A stretch of 64,000 nt of DNA from Hyphomicrobiales bacterium (GTDB lineage: Bacteria; Pseudomonadota; Alphaproteobacteria; Rhizobiales; Xanthobacteraceae), in the NCBI GenBank assembly GCA_017305665.1, contig JAFKKH010000019.1:62001-126000 (forward strand), read 5' to 3'. Below the pieces are notes generated by a model. It was not told where the DNA came from. It searched no databases and saw only the letters and a program-made list of their open reading frames with translations. Position 1 is the first letter of the stretch, and every line of letters begins with the position of its first letter. This document shows, one piece after another, positions 1 through 9,080 of the stretch. Made by a program: the position numbers and the translations under genes.

Positions 1-119
1 TCTCGTTCTGGCGCCACGCCCGCATTCGCAGCGCCGAACTGATCGGACTTCGGCCGGCACCGATGCCGACGAACGTGCAGCCGCCGGTCCGGACCGAGAT
101 TCATCACGAGGCGCGCTGA
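1..119 (+). CDS. C-terminal end of an unidentified protein (5' truncated by window edge)
   Basis: An open frame enters from the left edge and stops with TGA at 117-119, giving about 38 C-terminal residues that are rich in Arg, Pro and His and end in HHEAR. Nothing in so short a tail identifies a family. It could be a real 3' end or a chance open frame. It is followed by about 150 bp of AT-richer DNA and then the tRNA gene, which fits the end of a transcription unit. Confidence 0.35.
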   Translation, partial: SFWRHARIRSAELIGLRPAPMPTNVQPPVRTEIHHEAR

Positions 120-271
120 TTTCGGACGGTGTCCGGCAACTTGCAGATTGCTGCAAGATTTATCCATAAAGCATGGATTCTTGTGAGCTAATTCGGTTAT
201 TCAACAACCACCGCGCCAAACCCGGGCGCTATTGACCCGCGCGGACGGGACCCCTACACAGCGCGGCACGT

Positions 272-347
272 GAGCGCGTAGCTCAGGCGGTAGAGCACGT
301 GACTTTTAATCATGGGGTCGAGGGTTCGAGTCCCTCCGCGCTCACCA
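272..347 (+). tRNA. tRNA-Lys (anticodon UUU)
   Basis: A 76-nt cloverleaf can be drawn by eye. The 7-bp acceptor stem is GAGCGCG/CGCGCTC. The D arm holds AGCTC...GAGC. The anticodon stem is CGTGA/TCATG with loop CTTTTAA, so the anticodon is TTT (Lys). The T arm is GAGGG-TTCGAGT-CCCTC, followed by the discriminator A and an encoded CCA end. It is a single gene with no neighbouring tRNA. Confidence 0.96.
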
Positions 348-407
348 TTGATTCGACCATCTGGATGTCCTTGTCGATATGATCTCGGACAGACCGCCGA
401 TGTGAAC

Positions 408-427
408 CGGCGGGCTCTCGCCCGCCG
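408..427 (+). terminator. GC-rich hairpin downstream of tRNA-Lys
   Basis: A perfect 8-bp stem (CGGCGGGC/GCCCGCCG) with a TCTC tetraloop lies 60 bp after the tRNA. No T-run follows, so it may be a weak terminator or a 3' processing structure rather than a classical intrinsic terminator. Confidence 0.35.
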
Positions 428-526
428 CCGACCCATGTGATTTCCCTCACAGCTCAATCATGCCGAATCCATTCTGCTCAACATCACGGTGGGAATGGTC
501 TCGCCGACCTTTGAATGGAGATCACC

Positions 527-706
527 ATGAACAAGCAGGAACTCGGCATCGCCGAACTCACGTCGGATGAGGTAGAGGCCGTTAGCGGCGCAATGACGCC
601 TTTGGATGCCGTCTGGAGAGGGGTCATCCGTGGGTTTGTCGAGGCCGGTGGCGCGGTCGTGTGCAACCCGGGCGCTCACGGCTATGACTGTGACTTCTAT
701 CCGTAG
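527..706 (+). CDS. Small double-glycine-type leader peptide (microcin/bacteriocin-like)
   Basis: This is a 59-residue peptide. Its first ~22 residues look like a bacteriocin leader: LTSDEVEAVSGA matches the LS/T-x-x-E-L/V-x-x-I/V-x-G-G/A pattern recognised by peptidase-containing ABC exporters, with Gly-Ala at the cleavage site. The predicted mature part is about 37 residues, Gly/Ala-rich in the middle, with two Cys near the C terminus (AVVCNP and YDCDFY). The ATG at 527 is preferred over the one at 515 because GGAG sits 7 nt upstream of it. An intrinsic terminator follows at 716. No exporter or immunity gene is adjacent. A second peptide with the same leader type lies at 41278-41478. The family match is inferred from pattern only; activity is unknown. 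Confidence 0.6.
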   Translation: MNKQELGIAELTSDEVEAVSGAMTPLDAVWRGVIRGFVEAGGAVVCNPGAHGYDCDFYP

Positions 707-715
707 CCGCATCTT

Positions 716-746
716 AAGGCCCCCGGCTGCGGTCGGCGGGCCTTTC
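716..746 (+). terminator. Intrinsic terminator after the leader-peptide gene
   Basis: The arms AAGGCCC and GGGCCTT are followed inward, after one mismatch, by CCG/CGG. A pyrimidine-rich tail (TTTCTCTCTC) follows. It sits 10 bp after the stop codon of the peptide gene, as expected for a monocistronic unit. Confidence 0.65.
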
Positions 747-995
747 TCTCTCAAATGACCTCGTAACTCATCGACACAACATGCGCCCGTAGCTGGTCAA
801 TCAACGGACGGGCGCGATCAAGCTGGCACGTCAAATTCACACTCGGCGCTGGTTCAAGCCGTACACGCTGCCCGCCCCTGGGGATTACCGGCCCGCCCTT
901 ATCGACGGACCCGACCGGATATTGCTAAGTCTGTCCAGCCGTCCCAAGCCGGCCGTGCCGGCCTGTCCAGCCTTCCCAAAACGGAAAGAATGCTC

Positions 996-1586
996 ATGCG
1001 GATTACGCTCGTCGGCTCCCGCCACTTCGGCGTGACGACCCTCGACATGCTCCGGAAGCACGGCGTCGATATCGTGCGCGTCGTGGTCGCCGATGCGGAG
1101 GACCGGTTGGCCGCTGCGGCCAAAACGGCTGGGATCGAGGTCGTGGTGCAGGCCAATCCGAAACTCGTGGTCGCCAGCGAAATCGCCCCCAACAGCGACC
1201 TGATCGTCACAGCGCACAGCCATGCCCGCGTCAGCAAGGAGGCACTCGCGGCCGCGCGCTTGGGCGGCATCGGCTATCATCCGTCGCTGCTGCCGCGGCA
1301 TCGCGGCATCGCCGCCGTGGAATGGACCATCCGCGAGGGTGACCCGATTGCTGGCGGCACGGTCTATCATCTCGCTGACCGTATGGATGCCGGTGCGATC
1401 GCCGCGCAGGAATGGTGTTTTGTGAAGAAGGGCGAGACCGCGCGCGAATTGTGGGAACGGGCACTCGCGCCGCTCGGCCAAAAGCTGCTCGCGCAGGTCA
1501 TCGACTATGCGAAAACGCACAATGCACTGCCCGCGCGCGCCCAGGACGAACAGTTCGCCACCGCTGCGCCAAAACTCGCTGGCTAA
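996..1586 (+). CDS. Formyltransferase family protein (methionyl-tRNA formyltransferase-like N domain)
   Basis: This 196-residue cytoplasmic protein resembles the formyl_trans_N fold used by Fmt, ArnA, PurN and related enzymes, which move a formyl group from 10-formyl-tetrahydrofolate to an amine. Visible marks are the Rossmann-like start MRITLVGSRHFG, the active-site stretch HPSLLPRHRG (near residue 96) with the following GGTVYHL segment, and D residues in DRMDAGAI. It has only the catalytic half and lacks the C-terminal OB domain of Fmt (about 310 residues), so it is not the housekeeping fmt. The acceptor amine is unknown. The ATG at 996 has GGAAAG at good spacing; the ATG at 990 is also possible. 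Confidence 0.8.
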   Translation: MRITLVGSRHFGVTTLDMLRKHGVDIVRVVVADAEDRLAAAAKTAGIEVVVQANPKLVVASEIAPNSDLIVTAHSHARVSKEALAAARLGGIGYHPSLLPRHRGIAAVEWTIREGDPIAGGTVYHLADRMDAGAIAAQEWCFVKKGETARELWERALAPLGQKLLAQVIDYAKTHNALPARAQDEQFATAAPKLAG

Positions 1587-1788
1587 CCTCCAGAAAGCCC
1601 ACGTTGCGACCAAACGGCTATCCGTCGCTAGGGCCGAAACCGACGGAAATTCTCGCTGCGGCGGGAACCAAAAATCGTTCCGAGGATTAACGTTACGGCA
1701 GGTCTGATATCCCTCTGTGCATTGCAGCAAATTTTGAACACAATCTGCCGAAATAAGGCGCCGATCACCACATCGGGACTTTTGATTC

Positions 1789-2139
1789 ATGCGCGTCGCC
1801 CGCATTCATGCTGTTCTTTTCATATCCGCTCTAGTCGGCGGTTTTGCCGCGCCGGCGCTCGCCCGGAATCCTTATGACGGGCTTTGGAACGTCAAGATCA
1901 TGACCAGGACCGGAAGCTGCGACGCGGTCGCGCAATATCCGTTGACGGTCACCGATGGAAAGGTTTCGGCCGCCGGAGCCGAGGTCACTGGCAGCGTCGG
2001 CCAGCAGGGTTATGTCAAGGTATCGATCCGTGGAGCTTACGCCAACGGACAACTCAGCGGCAACGCAGGCTCCGGCAAGTGGAACGGCGCATCGGGCGGC
2101 ATTCCCTGCAGCGGACGCTGGGAAGCTTCACGACAGTAA
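1789..2139 (+). CDS. Small secreted hypothetical protein
   Basis: This is a 116-residue protein with a clear signal peptide: positive start MRVARIH, hydrophobic core to about residue 22, likely cleavage after APALA. The mature part is Gly/Ser-rich with beta-type alternation and two Cys (GSCDA and IPCSG) that could form one disulfide. It contains the sequence YDGLWNVKI, a pattern common in small exported rhizobial proteins that carry a 'G-x-W' strand. The next gene encodes another exported protein with the related phrase GMAGVWSGRG, so the two may be distant paralogues. No function is recognised. Confidence 0.65.
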   Translation: MRVARIHAVLFISALVGGFAAPALARNPYDGLWNVKIMTRTGSCDAVAQYPLTVTDGKVSAAGAEVTGSVGQQGYVKVSIRGAYANGQLSGNAGSGKWNGASGGIPCSGRWEASRQ

Positions 2140-2156
2140 AAAGCAGGATGATGGCA

Positions 2157-2654
2157 ATGAAATACGTGGCGACGCTTTCACGACGATCGTTCGCTGCGTG
2201 TGCCGTCGGCGCGATAATGACATTGTCGGTTTCCGCAGGGCATGCGGCCGGCGGCCCATTCGAAGGAATGGCTGGCGTCTGGAGCGGACGTGGGACCATT
2301 GAGCTCGAAGGCGGCTCGACCGAGAGAATTCGATGCCGGGCCACCTATGCCGTGAGCCCCGATGGTCAAGGCCTCAACCAGACCCTGCTCTGCGCCAGCG
2401 ACAGCTACAAGTTCGAACTGAAGAGCAATGTGATCGCCAAGGCGGGCGTTCTTTCCGGATCGTGGCGCGAAACCAGCCGCAACGTCGGCGGCTCCCTGGA
2501 AGGCCGCGCGGGTCAGGGACAATTCAACGTCACGGTCAGCGCGCCGACCTTCAACGCCAAACTGAAGCTGACGACCCGCGGCAACCGGCAGAACGTCAGC
2601 ATCTCGTCCGACGGGCAATTCAAGGGCGCCAAGATCTCACTCTCGCGCTCCTGA
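2157..2654 (+). CDS. Secreted hypothetical protein
   Basis: A 165-residue protein starts MKYVATLSRRSF with a hydrophobic core and a likely cleavage after AGHAA; the RR is not a full Tat motif. The mature part begins with GVWSGRGTIEL, contains two Cys (RCRAT and LLCASD) and is rich in G, S and T, suggesting a small periplasmic beta-barrel or beta-sandwich. ATGs at 2148 and 2151 are in frame, but AAGCAGG lies at the correct spacing only for the ATG at 2157. It starts 17 bp after the previous stop, so the two genes are probably cotranscribed. No family is recognised with confidence. Confidence 0.65.
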   Translation: MKYVATLSRRSFAACAVGAIMTLSVSAGHAAGGPFEGMAGVWSGRGTIELEGGSTERIRCRATYAVSPDGQGLNQTLLCASDSYKFELKSNVIAKAGVLSGSWRETSRNVGGSLEGRAGQGQFNVTVSAPTFNAKLKLTTRGNRQNVSISSDGQFKGAKISLSRS

Positions 2655-2720
2655 CCGCGCTTTCGTCGCCGTCACATCTCGGCGCCCTCTCCTGCGCAGC
2701 CGACCTGCTGACGCTGCAAA

Positions 2721-3122
2721 TTACCCCGCCGGTACGAAGGCCGTGACTTCGATCTCGACCTTCGCGCGCGGATTGACCAGTCCTGAAATGTAAAGAAGCG
2801 TCGAGGGCGGAAAATTCCGGCCGAGCGTCTCGCGCCACGCCGCGCCGATCCCGGCGCCAGCCGCCTCGTAGTCGCTGCGACTGGTCAGATACCACGTCAA
2901 CCGGACGATATGTTCGGGGCCAGCGCCGGCTTCGCTCAACAGCTTCATGATCCGCCGCAGCGCGGTGCCGACCTGCGTTGCCATGTCTTCGGATGGATAT
3001 TCGCCGGCCTCATTGCTGCCGGTCTGTCCCGCGAGCACCACCCATCGGCCCGGCGCATCGACGATTACGCCGTGCGAAAACCCACGGGGCTTTGCCCATT
3101 CGGCCGGTTGCAGCGTTCGCAT
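2721..3122 (-). CDS. RidA/YjgF/UK114-family protein
   Basis: This is a 133-residue protein of the Rid superfamily, whose archetype hydrolyses reactive imines and enamines released by PLP enzymes. Family features are FSHGVIVDAPGRWVVLAGQTG near the start, the central RIMKLLSEAGAGPEHIVRLTWYL-type helix-strand segment, and the C-terminal RAKVEIEVTAFV. The catalytic Arg position is plausibly R in NPRAKVE. The chosen ATG at 3122 has AGGAAGG about 6 nt upstream; a longer frame to 3197 has no such support. It may be a Rid subgroup other than RidA itself. It stands alone on the minus strand, divergent from the DMT transporter. Confidence 0.85.
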   Translation of the reverse strand: MRTLQPAEWAKPRGFSHGVIVDAPGRWVVLAGQTGSNEAGEYPSEDMATQVGTALRRIMKLLSEAGAGPEHIVRLTWYLTSRSDYEAAGAGIGAAWRETLGRNFPPSTLLYISGLVNPRAKVEIEVTAFVPAG

Positions 3123-3291
3123 CGGGTTTCCTTCCTCATCTTTGATGTCCGTTGTCAATTTTGTCCCACGTCCGCGATGGCCTGCGCAAGACAGCATCCG
3201 CAGATTTGCCCGTTGCCAAGGCGTTATGCCGCAGATACGAGCATTCCTGATTTTTCCGCGCTCAACTCCCTCTCACGGCGACATCATCTTG

Positions 3292-4170
3292 ATGACCCGA
3301 ACTCCCTCCAAACCGCGCGCGGCCCTGTGGATGGCCGGCTGGTTGACCCTGATGCTGATCGTTGCCGTTGCCGGCCGTGAGACCACCCGCGAGTTAAACG
3401 TATTCCAGATCATGGAGCTGCGTTCGCTGATCGGATTCGTCATGCTCTATCCGCTGATCCGCATGAACGGCGGATTCCGCGCGATGCGCACGGCGCGGCT
3501 GCCGCAACATATCGGCCGCAACATCATCCATTATGGTGCCCAACTCGGCTGGTTCTTCGCGCTGACGCTGATCCCGCTCGCACAGGTCGTCTCGATCGAA
3601 TTTACCATGCCGATCTGGACTGCGATCCTCGCCGCGGCATTCCTCGGCGAGCGCATGACGGTCTGGAAAAACCTGGCGATCGTCCTCGGTCTGTTTGGCG
3701 TGCTTGTCATCGTTCGCCCGGCCACCGGCGAGGTCAATCCGGGACAACTGATCGCGCTCGCCGCAGCACTCGGTTTCGGCATCTCGATCGCCATGGTCAA
3801 GTCGCTGACGCGAACCGAAAGCACGCTTGCGATCATCTTCTGGATGCTGGTGGTGCAGTCCGCTGCCGGGTTCTTCCCTGCGATCTACACCTGGCACACC
3901 CCGTCGGCTTATTTGTGGGGTTGGATCGTCGTCATCGCGTTCTGCGGCACGTTTTCGCACTACTGCATGGCGCGCGCGATGCTCTATGCCGATGCGACTG
4001 TCGTCGTTCCCATGGATTTCCTGCGGGTGCCGCTGACAGCCATCGCCGGCTGGCTGATCTATTCCGAGCAGCTCGACGTCTACACCGTGCTTGGCGCAGC
4101 GCTGATCCTGACCGGAAACCTTTTGAACCTGAAAAGCCCCGCGCCGCTGCCGGCACGGGTGGCGACATGA
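3292..4170 (+). CDS. DMT-superfamily transporter (EamA domains)
   Basis: A 292-residue inner-membrane protein with about ten hydrophobic segments arranged as two EamA repeats. The first repeat ends around GLFGVLVIVRP and the second around GAALILTGNLLNL, both typical EamA endings. Sequences such as IPLAQVVSIEFTMPIW and LYADATVVVPMDFLRVP are the usual loop-helix junctions of metabolite exporters in this family. The substrate cannot be predicted. The ATG at 3292 places the first transmembrane helix about 10 residues in; longer upstream reading frame is not supported. Confidence 0.88.
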   Translation: MTRTPSKPRAALWMAGWLTLMLIVAVAGRETTRELNVFQIMELRSLIGFVMLYPLIRMNGGFRAMRTARLPQHIGRNIIHYGAQLGWFFALTLIPLAQVVSIEFTMPIWTAILAAAFLGERMTVWKNLAIVLGLFGVLVIVRPATGEVNPGQLIALAAALGFGISIAMVKSLTRTESTLAIIFWMLVVQSAAGFFPAIYTWHTPSAYLWGWIVVIAFCGTFSHYCMARAMLYADATVVVPMDFLRVPLTAIAGWLIYSEQLDVYTVLGAALILTGNLLNLKSPAPLPARVAT

Positions 4171-4197
4171 GCGCACGACGCCCGCCGGTCTGTGGCG

Positions 4198-4437
4198 CTA
4201 TTTTCCGGCGGCCTTGCGCAACGCTTCGTTGATGCGGTCCTGCCAACCTGGACCGCCTTCCTGAAAATACTCCAGCACGTCCTGGTCGATCCGCAGCGTC
4301 ACCTGCTCCCGGATGCCGGGGATCGCCTGCGACTTTGGCGGCGCTTCGGCGACCTTCTTGGTCGCCTGCTTGAACGCCGCCTCCGCTTCGGTGCGGGCGT
4401 CGTTCAATGTCCTCGGTCGCCTCGGTGGTTCTGCCAT
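4198..4437 (-). CDS. BrnA-like antitoxin (DUF4415 type), no toxin partner adjacent
   Basis: This 79-residue protein ends with VTLRIDQDVLEYFQEG and PGWQDRINEALRKAA, the ribbon-helix-helix signature of BrnA (COG3514/DUF4415). BrnA normally neutralises the RNase BrnT and represses its own operon. The N terminus is charged and proline-rich. The ATG at 4437 is preceded by a G-run Shine-Dalgarno sequence. BrnT is usually encoded just upstream, but here the upstream gene is unrelated (the next one, cysK, is also on the minus strand with its stop 27 bp away). It is therefore an orphan, possibly acting only as a small DNA-binding repressor. Confidence 0.75.
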   Translation of the reverse strand: MAEPPRRPRTLNDARTEAEAAFKQATKKVAEAPPKSQAIPGIREQVTLRIDQDVLEYFQEGGPGWQDRINEALRKAAGK

Positions 4438-4464
4438 CGTCCCCCCCAATAGTCATGCGCGAGG

Positions 4465-5448
4465 TCAGATGCCCTCGAACAGCGCAGTCGAGAGGTAACG
4501 TTCCGAAAACGACGGCACAATGGCGAGGATGGTCTTTCCCGCAGCCTCCGGCCGTTTGCCGATGGCCAACGCGGCGGCGATCGCCGCTCCCGATGAAATG
4601 CCGCCGGGAATCCCCTCGTTACGCGCCAGCGCGCGGGAGGTTTCCAGTGCCGTGTTGCTGTTGACCGTAACGACCTCGTCGATGACCGACCGGTCCAGGA
4701 TATCGGGAATGAAGCCCGCACCGATGCCCTGAATCTTGTGCGGCGAATGCTGTCCGCCGGACAGAATCGGACTCTCCTCCGGCTCCACGGCAACGACCCG
4801 CAGCGACGGCTTACGCGGCTTCAGTACCTGCCCGATGCCGGTGATGGTGCCGCCGGTGCCGACACCGGCCACGACATAATCGATGTTTCCGCCGGTATCG
4901 TTCCAGATCTCCTCAGCGGTCGTGCGCCGGTGAACCTCGGGATTGGCGAGATTCTTGAACTGCTGTGGCATCACCGCATTCGGCGTCGTGCGCACCAGTT
5001 CTTCCGCCAAGGCGATGGAGCCGTTCATGCCCTGGGATGCCGGCGTCAGAACGATTTCGGCGCCCAGAAACGCCAGCATCTTGCGGCGTTCCACCGACAT
5101 CGATTCCGGCATCACCAGCTTCAGGCGATAACCGCGAGAGGCCGCAACGAAGGCCAGCGCAATGCCCGTATTGCCGGAGGTCGGCTCGACCAGAACGGTG
5201 TCGGCGTTGATCTTGCCCGCCTTCTCCATGGCAACGATCATCGCGGCACCGATACGGTCCTTTACGCTACCGGCCGGATTGAAATATTCCAATTTGGCAA
5301 GAATTGTCGCGTTCACGCCGTCCTGCTGCGGCAATCTGCGCAGACGGACGATCGGCGTATCACCAATCGCATCGACGATGCTGTCGAACACGCGGCCACG
5401 GCCCGGACGATGGGATGCATTCGTAGTCGGCTGCGCAGTCATGACCAT
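4465..5448 (-). CDS. cysK: Cysteine synthase A (O-acetylserine sulfhydrylase)
   Basis: A 327-residue PLP enzyme that makes L-cysteine from O-acetylserine and sulfide. The PLP lysine lies in [11 protein letters not shown], the substrate loop is PTSGNTG, and the phosphate-binding loop is [10 protein letters not shown]. The C-terminal region [12 protein letters not shown] and the end [18 protein letters not shown] are typical of CysK. Length is normal, with a short N-terminal extension before [11 protein letters not shown]. Start at 5448 or 5442 (two in-frame ATGs). The small zinc-ribbon gene is divergent from it, sharing about 200 bp of upstream DNA. Confidence 0.95.
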   Translation of the reverse strand: MVMTAQPTTNASHRPGRGRVFDSIVDAIGDTPIVRLRRLPQQDGVNATILAKLEYFNPAGSVKDRIGAAMIVAMEKAGKINADTVLVEPTSGNTGIALAFVAASRGYRLKLVMPESMSVERRKMLAFLGAEIVLTPASQGMNGSIALAEELVRTTPNAVMPQQFKNLANPEVHRRTTAEEIWNDTGGNIDYVVAGVGTGGTITGIGQVLKPRKPSLRVVAVEPEESPILSGGQHSPHKIQGIGAGFIPDILDRSVIDEVVTVNSNTALETSRALARNEGIPGGISSGAAIAAALAIGKRPEAAGKTILAIVPSFSERYLSTALFEGI

Positions 5449-5650
5449 GCCCCTGAGCTTGAGACAACAAACCCCTCATCCATAAAGTCAGCAAAGGTCG
5501 CCGCGCAAGCGTTACGCACCCTGCGACAACCTGCTGCAGCGCAAAAACAAATTCGTGAAAATTGAATCGTAAAACAAACGCATTTGTGTTGCGACTTCGT
5601 CAAATATTGCGGGCTATACTCCAGACAGATCAACGCTCGAGGAGGTCACG

Positions 5651-5866
5651 ATGACAGCAATAGCTGAAATCCTGTCGACCGCGATGCCTCGTTCTGCACC
5701 GCGTGGAAGCGATCTTCCGACCTGCCCGGTTTGCGCGGATACGATGGTCGCCGCGGAAGCATCCGCTTACCTGTCGAATAGCGTCGTCAGCTATCTCTGG
5801 ACTTGCGATACCTGCGGTTACGGCTTCGTGACCAAGCATCCCGTCCAGCAGATCATGTGCAGCTGA
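5651..5866 (+). CDS. Small zinc-ribbon hypothetical protein
   Basis: A 71-residue protein with one four-cysteine zinc-ribbon: TCPVCAD near residue 25 and WTCDTCGYGF near residue 51. A hydrophobic, aromatic stretch (SNSVVSYLW) lies between the knuckles. A strong GGAGG lies 7 nt before the ATG. The rest is low-complexity Ala/Ser. It is divergent from cysK and convergent with tgt. No function is known; the ribbon alone is compatible with protein or nucleic-acid binding. Confidence 0.7.
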   Translation: MTAIAEILSTAMPRSAPRGSDLPTCPVCADTMVAAEASAYLSNSVVSYLWTCDTCGYGFVTKHPVQQIMCS

Positions 5867-5870
5867 TCCG

Positions 5871-7000
<1,130 letters not shown>

Positions 7001-7004
<4 letters not shown>

Positions 7005-8083
7005 GGAGCGGATTTGCCCGGAAACAGCAGGCAGGCATCGCCATAGGAATAGAAACGATAACCGCCTGCGATGGCGTGGGTATAGGCCTGCTTCATGGTC
7101 TCGAGCCCGCTGAACGCCGACACCAGCATGAACAAGGTCGAGCGCGGCAGATGGAAATTCGTCATCAGGATATCGACTGCACGAAAGCGATAGCCGGGTG
7201 TGATGAAGATCGCCGTTTCACCCGTGAATGGCGCGATCCGGCCGTCCTCGCCGGCCGCACTCTCCAGAAGCCGCATCGACGTGGTGCCGACGGCGACGAT
7301 CCGGCCGCCATTGGCACGCGCGGCGTTCAGCGCGTCCGCGGTTTCGGCTGAAATCGTGCCCCACTCCGCATGCATGCGATGACCGGCCGTATCGTCGACC
7401 TTGACAGGCAAGAACGTGCCGGCGCCAACATGCAGGGTCAGCCGGTGAAACCCGACGCCGCGTTCGCGCAATGCGGCTTCCAGCCCCGGCGTGAAGTGCA
7501 GTCCCGCGGTCGGCGCGGCAACCGCCCCCTCGTTCACCGCGAACATGGTCTGATAGTCGGTCGCATCACGATCGTCCGGCGCACGCTTCGAAGCGATGTA
7601 AGGCGGCAGCGGCGGCGAACCGAGATCTGCGATCGCCTGATCCAGCGTCGGTCCGTGGAAGGTGAAAGCAAAGGTGACCTCGCCCTCCTCGCCCTTGCTT
7701 TCGACCTCGGCATCGAGATGTCCCAGAAAGCACACGCGGCCCTCGTTGCCGAAACGGACGATATCTCCGGCGGTGAGCTTCTTGGCGGGTTTGACCAGAG
7801 CATTCCAACGCGAGCCGTCGAGGCGCTTGATCAGCGTCGCCTCGATCTTCGGCTCGGTCTCCCGGCCGATGCGGCGGCCGGATAACTGTGCCGCGATCAC
7901 CTTGGTATCGTTGACCACGATTTGGTCGCCGGGCCGCAGCCACGCCGGCAGATCGCTCACACGCTGGTCGTGCAACTCCATACCCGGCTGCACCACCAGC
8001 ATCCGCGCGGAATCGCGTGGGCTCGCGGGACGCAGCGCGATGCTGTCGGGAGGTAAGTCAAAATCGAAAAGGTCAGTTCGCAT
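7001..8083 (-). CDS. queA: S-adenosylmethionine:tRNA ribosyltransferase-isomerase
   Basis: A 360-residue enzyme that transfers and isomerises the ribosyl part of SAM onto preQ1-tRNA, giving epoxyqueuosine. Family marks are the start [19 protein letters not shown], the segment [30 protein letters not shown], and near the end [17 protein letters not shown]. Length matches the family. It lies directly upstream of tgt with a 4-nt overlap, the usual queuosine pair. No preQ1 riboswitch is visible in the 112 bp upstream. Confidence 0.96.
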
Positions 8084-8138
8084 GGGATTACTTGTCGGTC
8101 ACGATATCCATCACTGGACCCGTCCAGCCCAAAACGTC

Positions 8139-8164
8139 AATGGCCGGAACGATATCCGGCCATT
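8139..8164 (-). terminator. Perfect hairpin downstream of ppiB
   Basis: Stem AATGGCCGGA/TCCGGCCATT (10 bp, perfect) with a 6-nt loop sits 31 bp after the ppiB stop and before the queA start. On the minus strand it is followed by TTGACGTTTT, a weak T-rich stretch. It probably terminates or attenuates the upstream coaD-ppi transcript. Confidence 0.5.
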
Positions 8165-8195
8165 GCATCATCGATATGGATGGCTGTCGCGCTTC

Positions 8196-8660
8196 TCAGG
8201 CCGCGTCGGCCGCCATGCGCGCCTTGACGATCTTGTCGGGGTTCTGCACCGGCTCGCCGCGCTTGATCTTGTCGACGTTCTCCATCCCCTCGGTCACCTT
8301 GCCCCAGACCGTATACTGCTTGTCGAGGAAGCCGGCGTCATCGAAGCAGATGAAGAACTGGCTGTCACCGGAGTCCGGATTGGCAGCGCGCGCCATCGAG
8401 GCGGTGCCGCGCACGTGCGGCTCGTTGTTGAACTCCGCTTTCAGCTTCTTGCCGGAGCCGCCCGTGCCGGTGCCGTGCGGGCAGCCGGTCTGCGCCATGA
8501 AGCCGTCGATCACGCGATGGAACACAATGCCGTCGTAAAATCCCTCACGCACCAGTTCCTTGATACGCGCGACATGGTTGGGGGCGAGATCGGGACGCAT
8601 CTCGATGGTCACGGGCCCCTGGGTGGTTTCGAGGATCAAAGTGTTGTCGTTGTCAGCCAT
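8196..8660 (-). CDS. ppiB: Cytoplasmic peptidyl-prolyl cis-trans isomerase (cyclophilin, PpiB type)
   Basis: A 154-residue single-domain cyclophilin without a signal peptide. Active-site segments are IVFHRVIDGFMAQTG (catalytic Arg), ASMARAANPDSGDSQFFICF and the late KYTV-equivalent QYTVWGKV. It accelerates proline isomerisation during protein folding. The start overlaps the end of the upstream gene by 25 bp and has AGAAGA just before the ATG, suggesting coupled expression. A second, exported cyclophilin is encoded about 400 bp upstream. Confidence 0.93.
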   Translation of the reverse strand: MADNDNTLILETTQGPVTIEMRPDLAPNHVARIKELVREGFYDGIVFHRVIDGFMAQTGCPHGTGTGGSGKKLKAEFNNEPHVRGTASMARAANPDSGDSQFFICFDDAGFLDKQYTVWGKVTEGMENVDKIKRGEPVQNPDKIVKARMAADAA

Positions 8661-9073
8661 GCTGTCTTCTCTTTCGGTTTGCGAGGAATGCGGCGGTCGT
8701 CAAATCGGATGGTCAGAGGGCGGCCCGCGATCGCGTTGCCCATGCCATTGGTAAATGGCATCGGAACGCAGCGTTGCAATGTCTGCATCACGGCGGTCCG
8801 GTAGATGATACGCTCCTCGTCGGTTGCGCTGCGGGTCTCGTAGGTGATCCGTGGATGCCCCAGCAGACTGCCGTCGCGCTTGAAGGTGAACTGCACGGTG
8901 ATCTCCATGCCGGGATTGCCGCGCGGCAGGGCCGGTGATTGCCAGCACTGCTTCAACCGCGCGAACATCGCCTTGATATTGGGAACCCCATCCTCCTGCG
9001 CCGTTGCGCGATCCGGCCCGAGGCTGCCGACAGCGGCGAGGCAGATCGCAATCAGGAGCGCTCGCCGCCGCAT
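8636..9073 (-). CDS. Exported protein with TonB/TolA C-terminal-like domain
   Basis: A 145-residue protein with a signal peptide (MRRRALLIAICLAAVGSL, cleavage probably after ATA in DRATAQ). The mature part matches the beta-alpha-beta pattern of TonB/TolA C-terminal domains: ITVQFTFKRDGSLLG, a helix with TAVMQTLQRCVPMPF, and a final strand PLTIRFDD. Two Cys (KQCWQ and QRCVP) are placed as in TolA-C. There is no transmembrane anchor or Pro-rich spacer, so it is a free periplasmic domain. It lies between two cyclophilin genes, 7 bp from ppiA and overlapping ppiB, so a role linked to envelope protein folding is possible but unproven. Confidence 0.7.
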   Translation of the reverse strand: MRRRALLIAICLAAVGSLGPDRATAQEDGVPNIKAMFARLKQCWQSPALPRGNPGMEITVQFTFKRDGSLLGHPRITYETRSATDEERIIYRTAVMQTLQRCVPMPFTNGMGNAIAGRPLTIRFDDRRIPRKPKEKTAWLTTTTL

Positions 9074-9080
9074 GCCACCC

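Noticed and set aside
1640-1700. EcfG-type stress promoter (GGAAC ... CGTT) before the secreted-protein gene at 1789
   Set aside because: GGAAC and CGTT occur, but the spacing is 22 nt instead of 16-18.
885-1805. 306-residue minus-strand open frame
   Set aside because: It is the antisense shadow of the formyltransferase gene; Arg/Gly-rich without domain features.
8084-8195. preQ1 riboswitch upstream of queA
   Set aside because: No pseudoknot-like preQ1 pattern; only a terminator-type hairpin is present.
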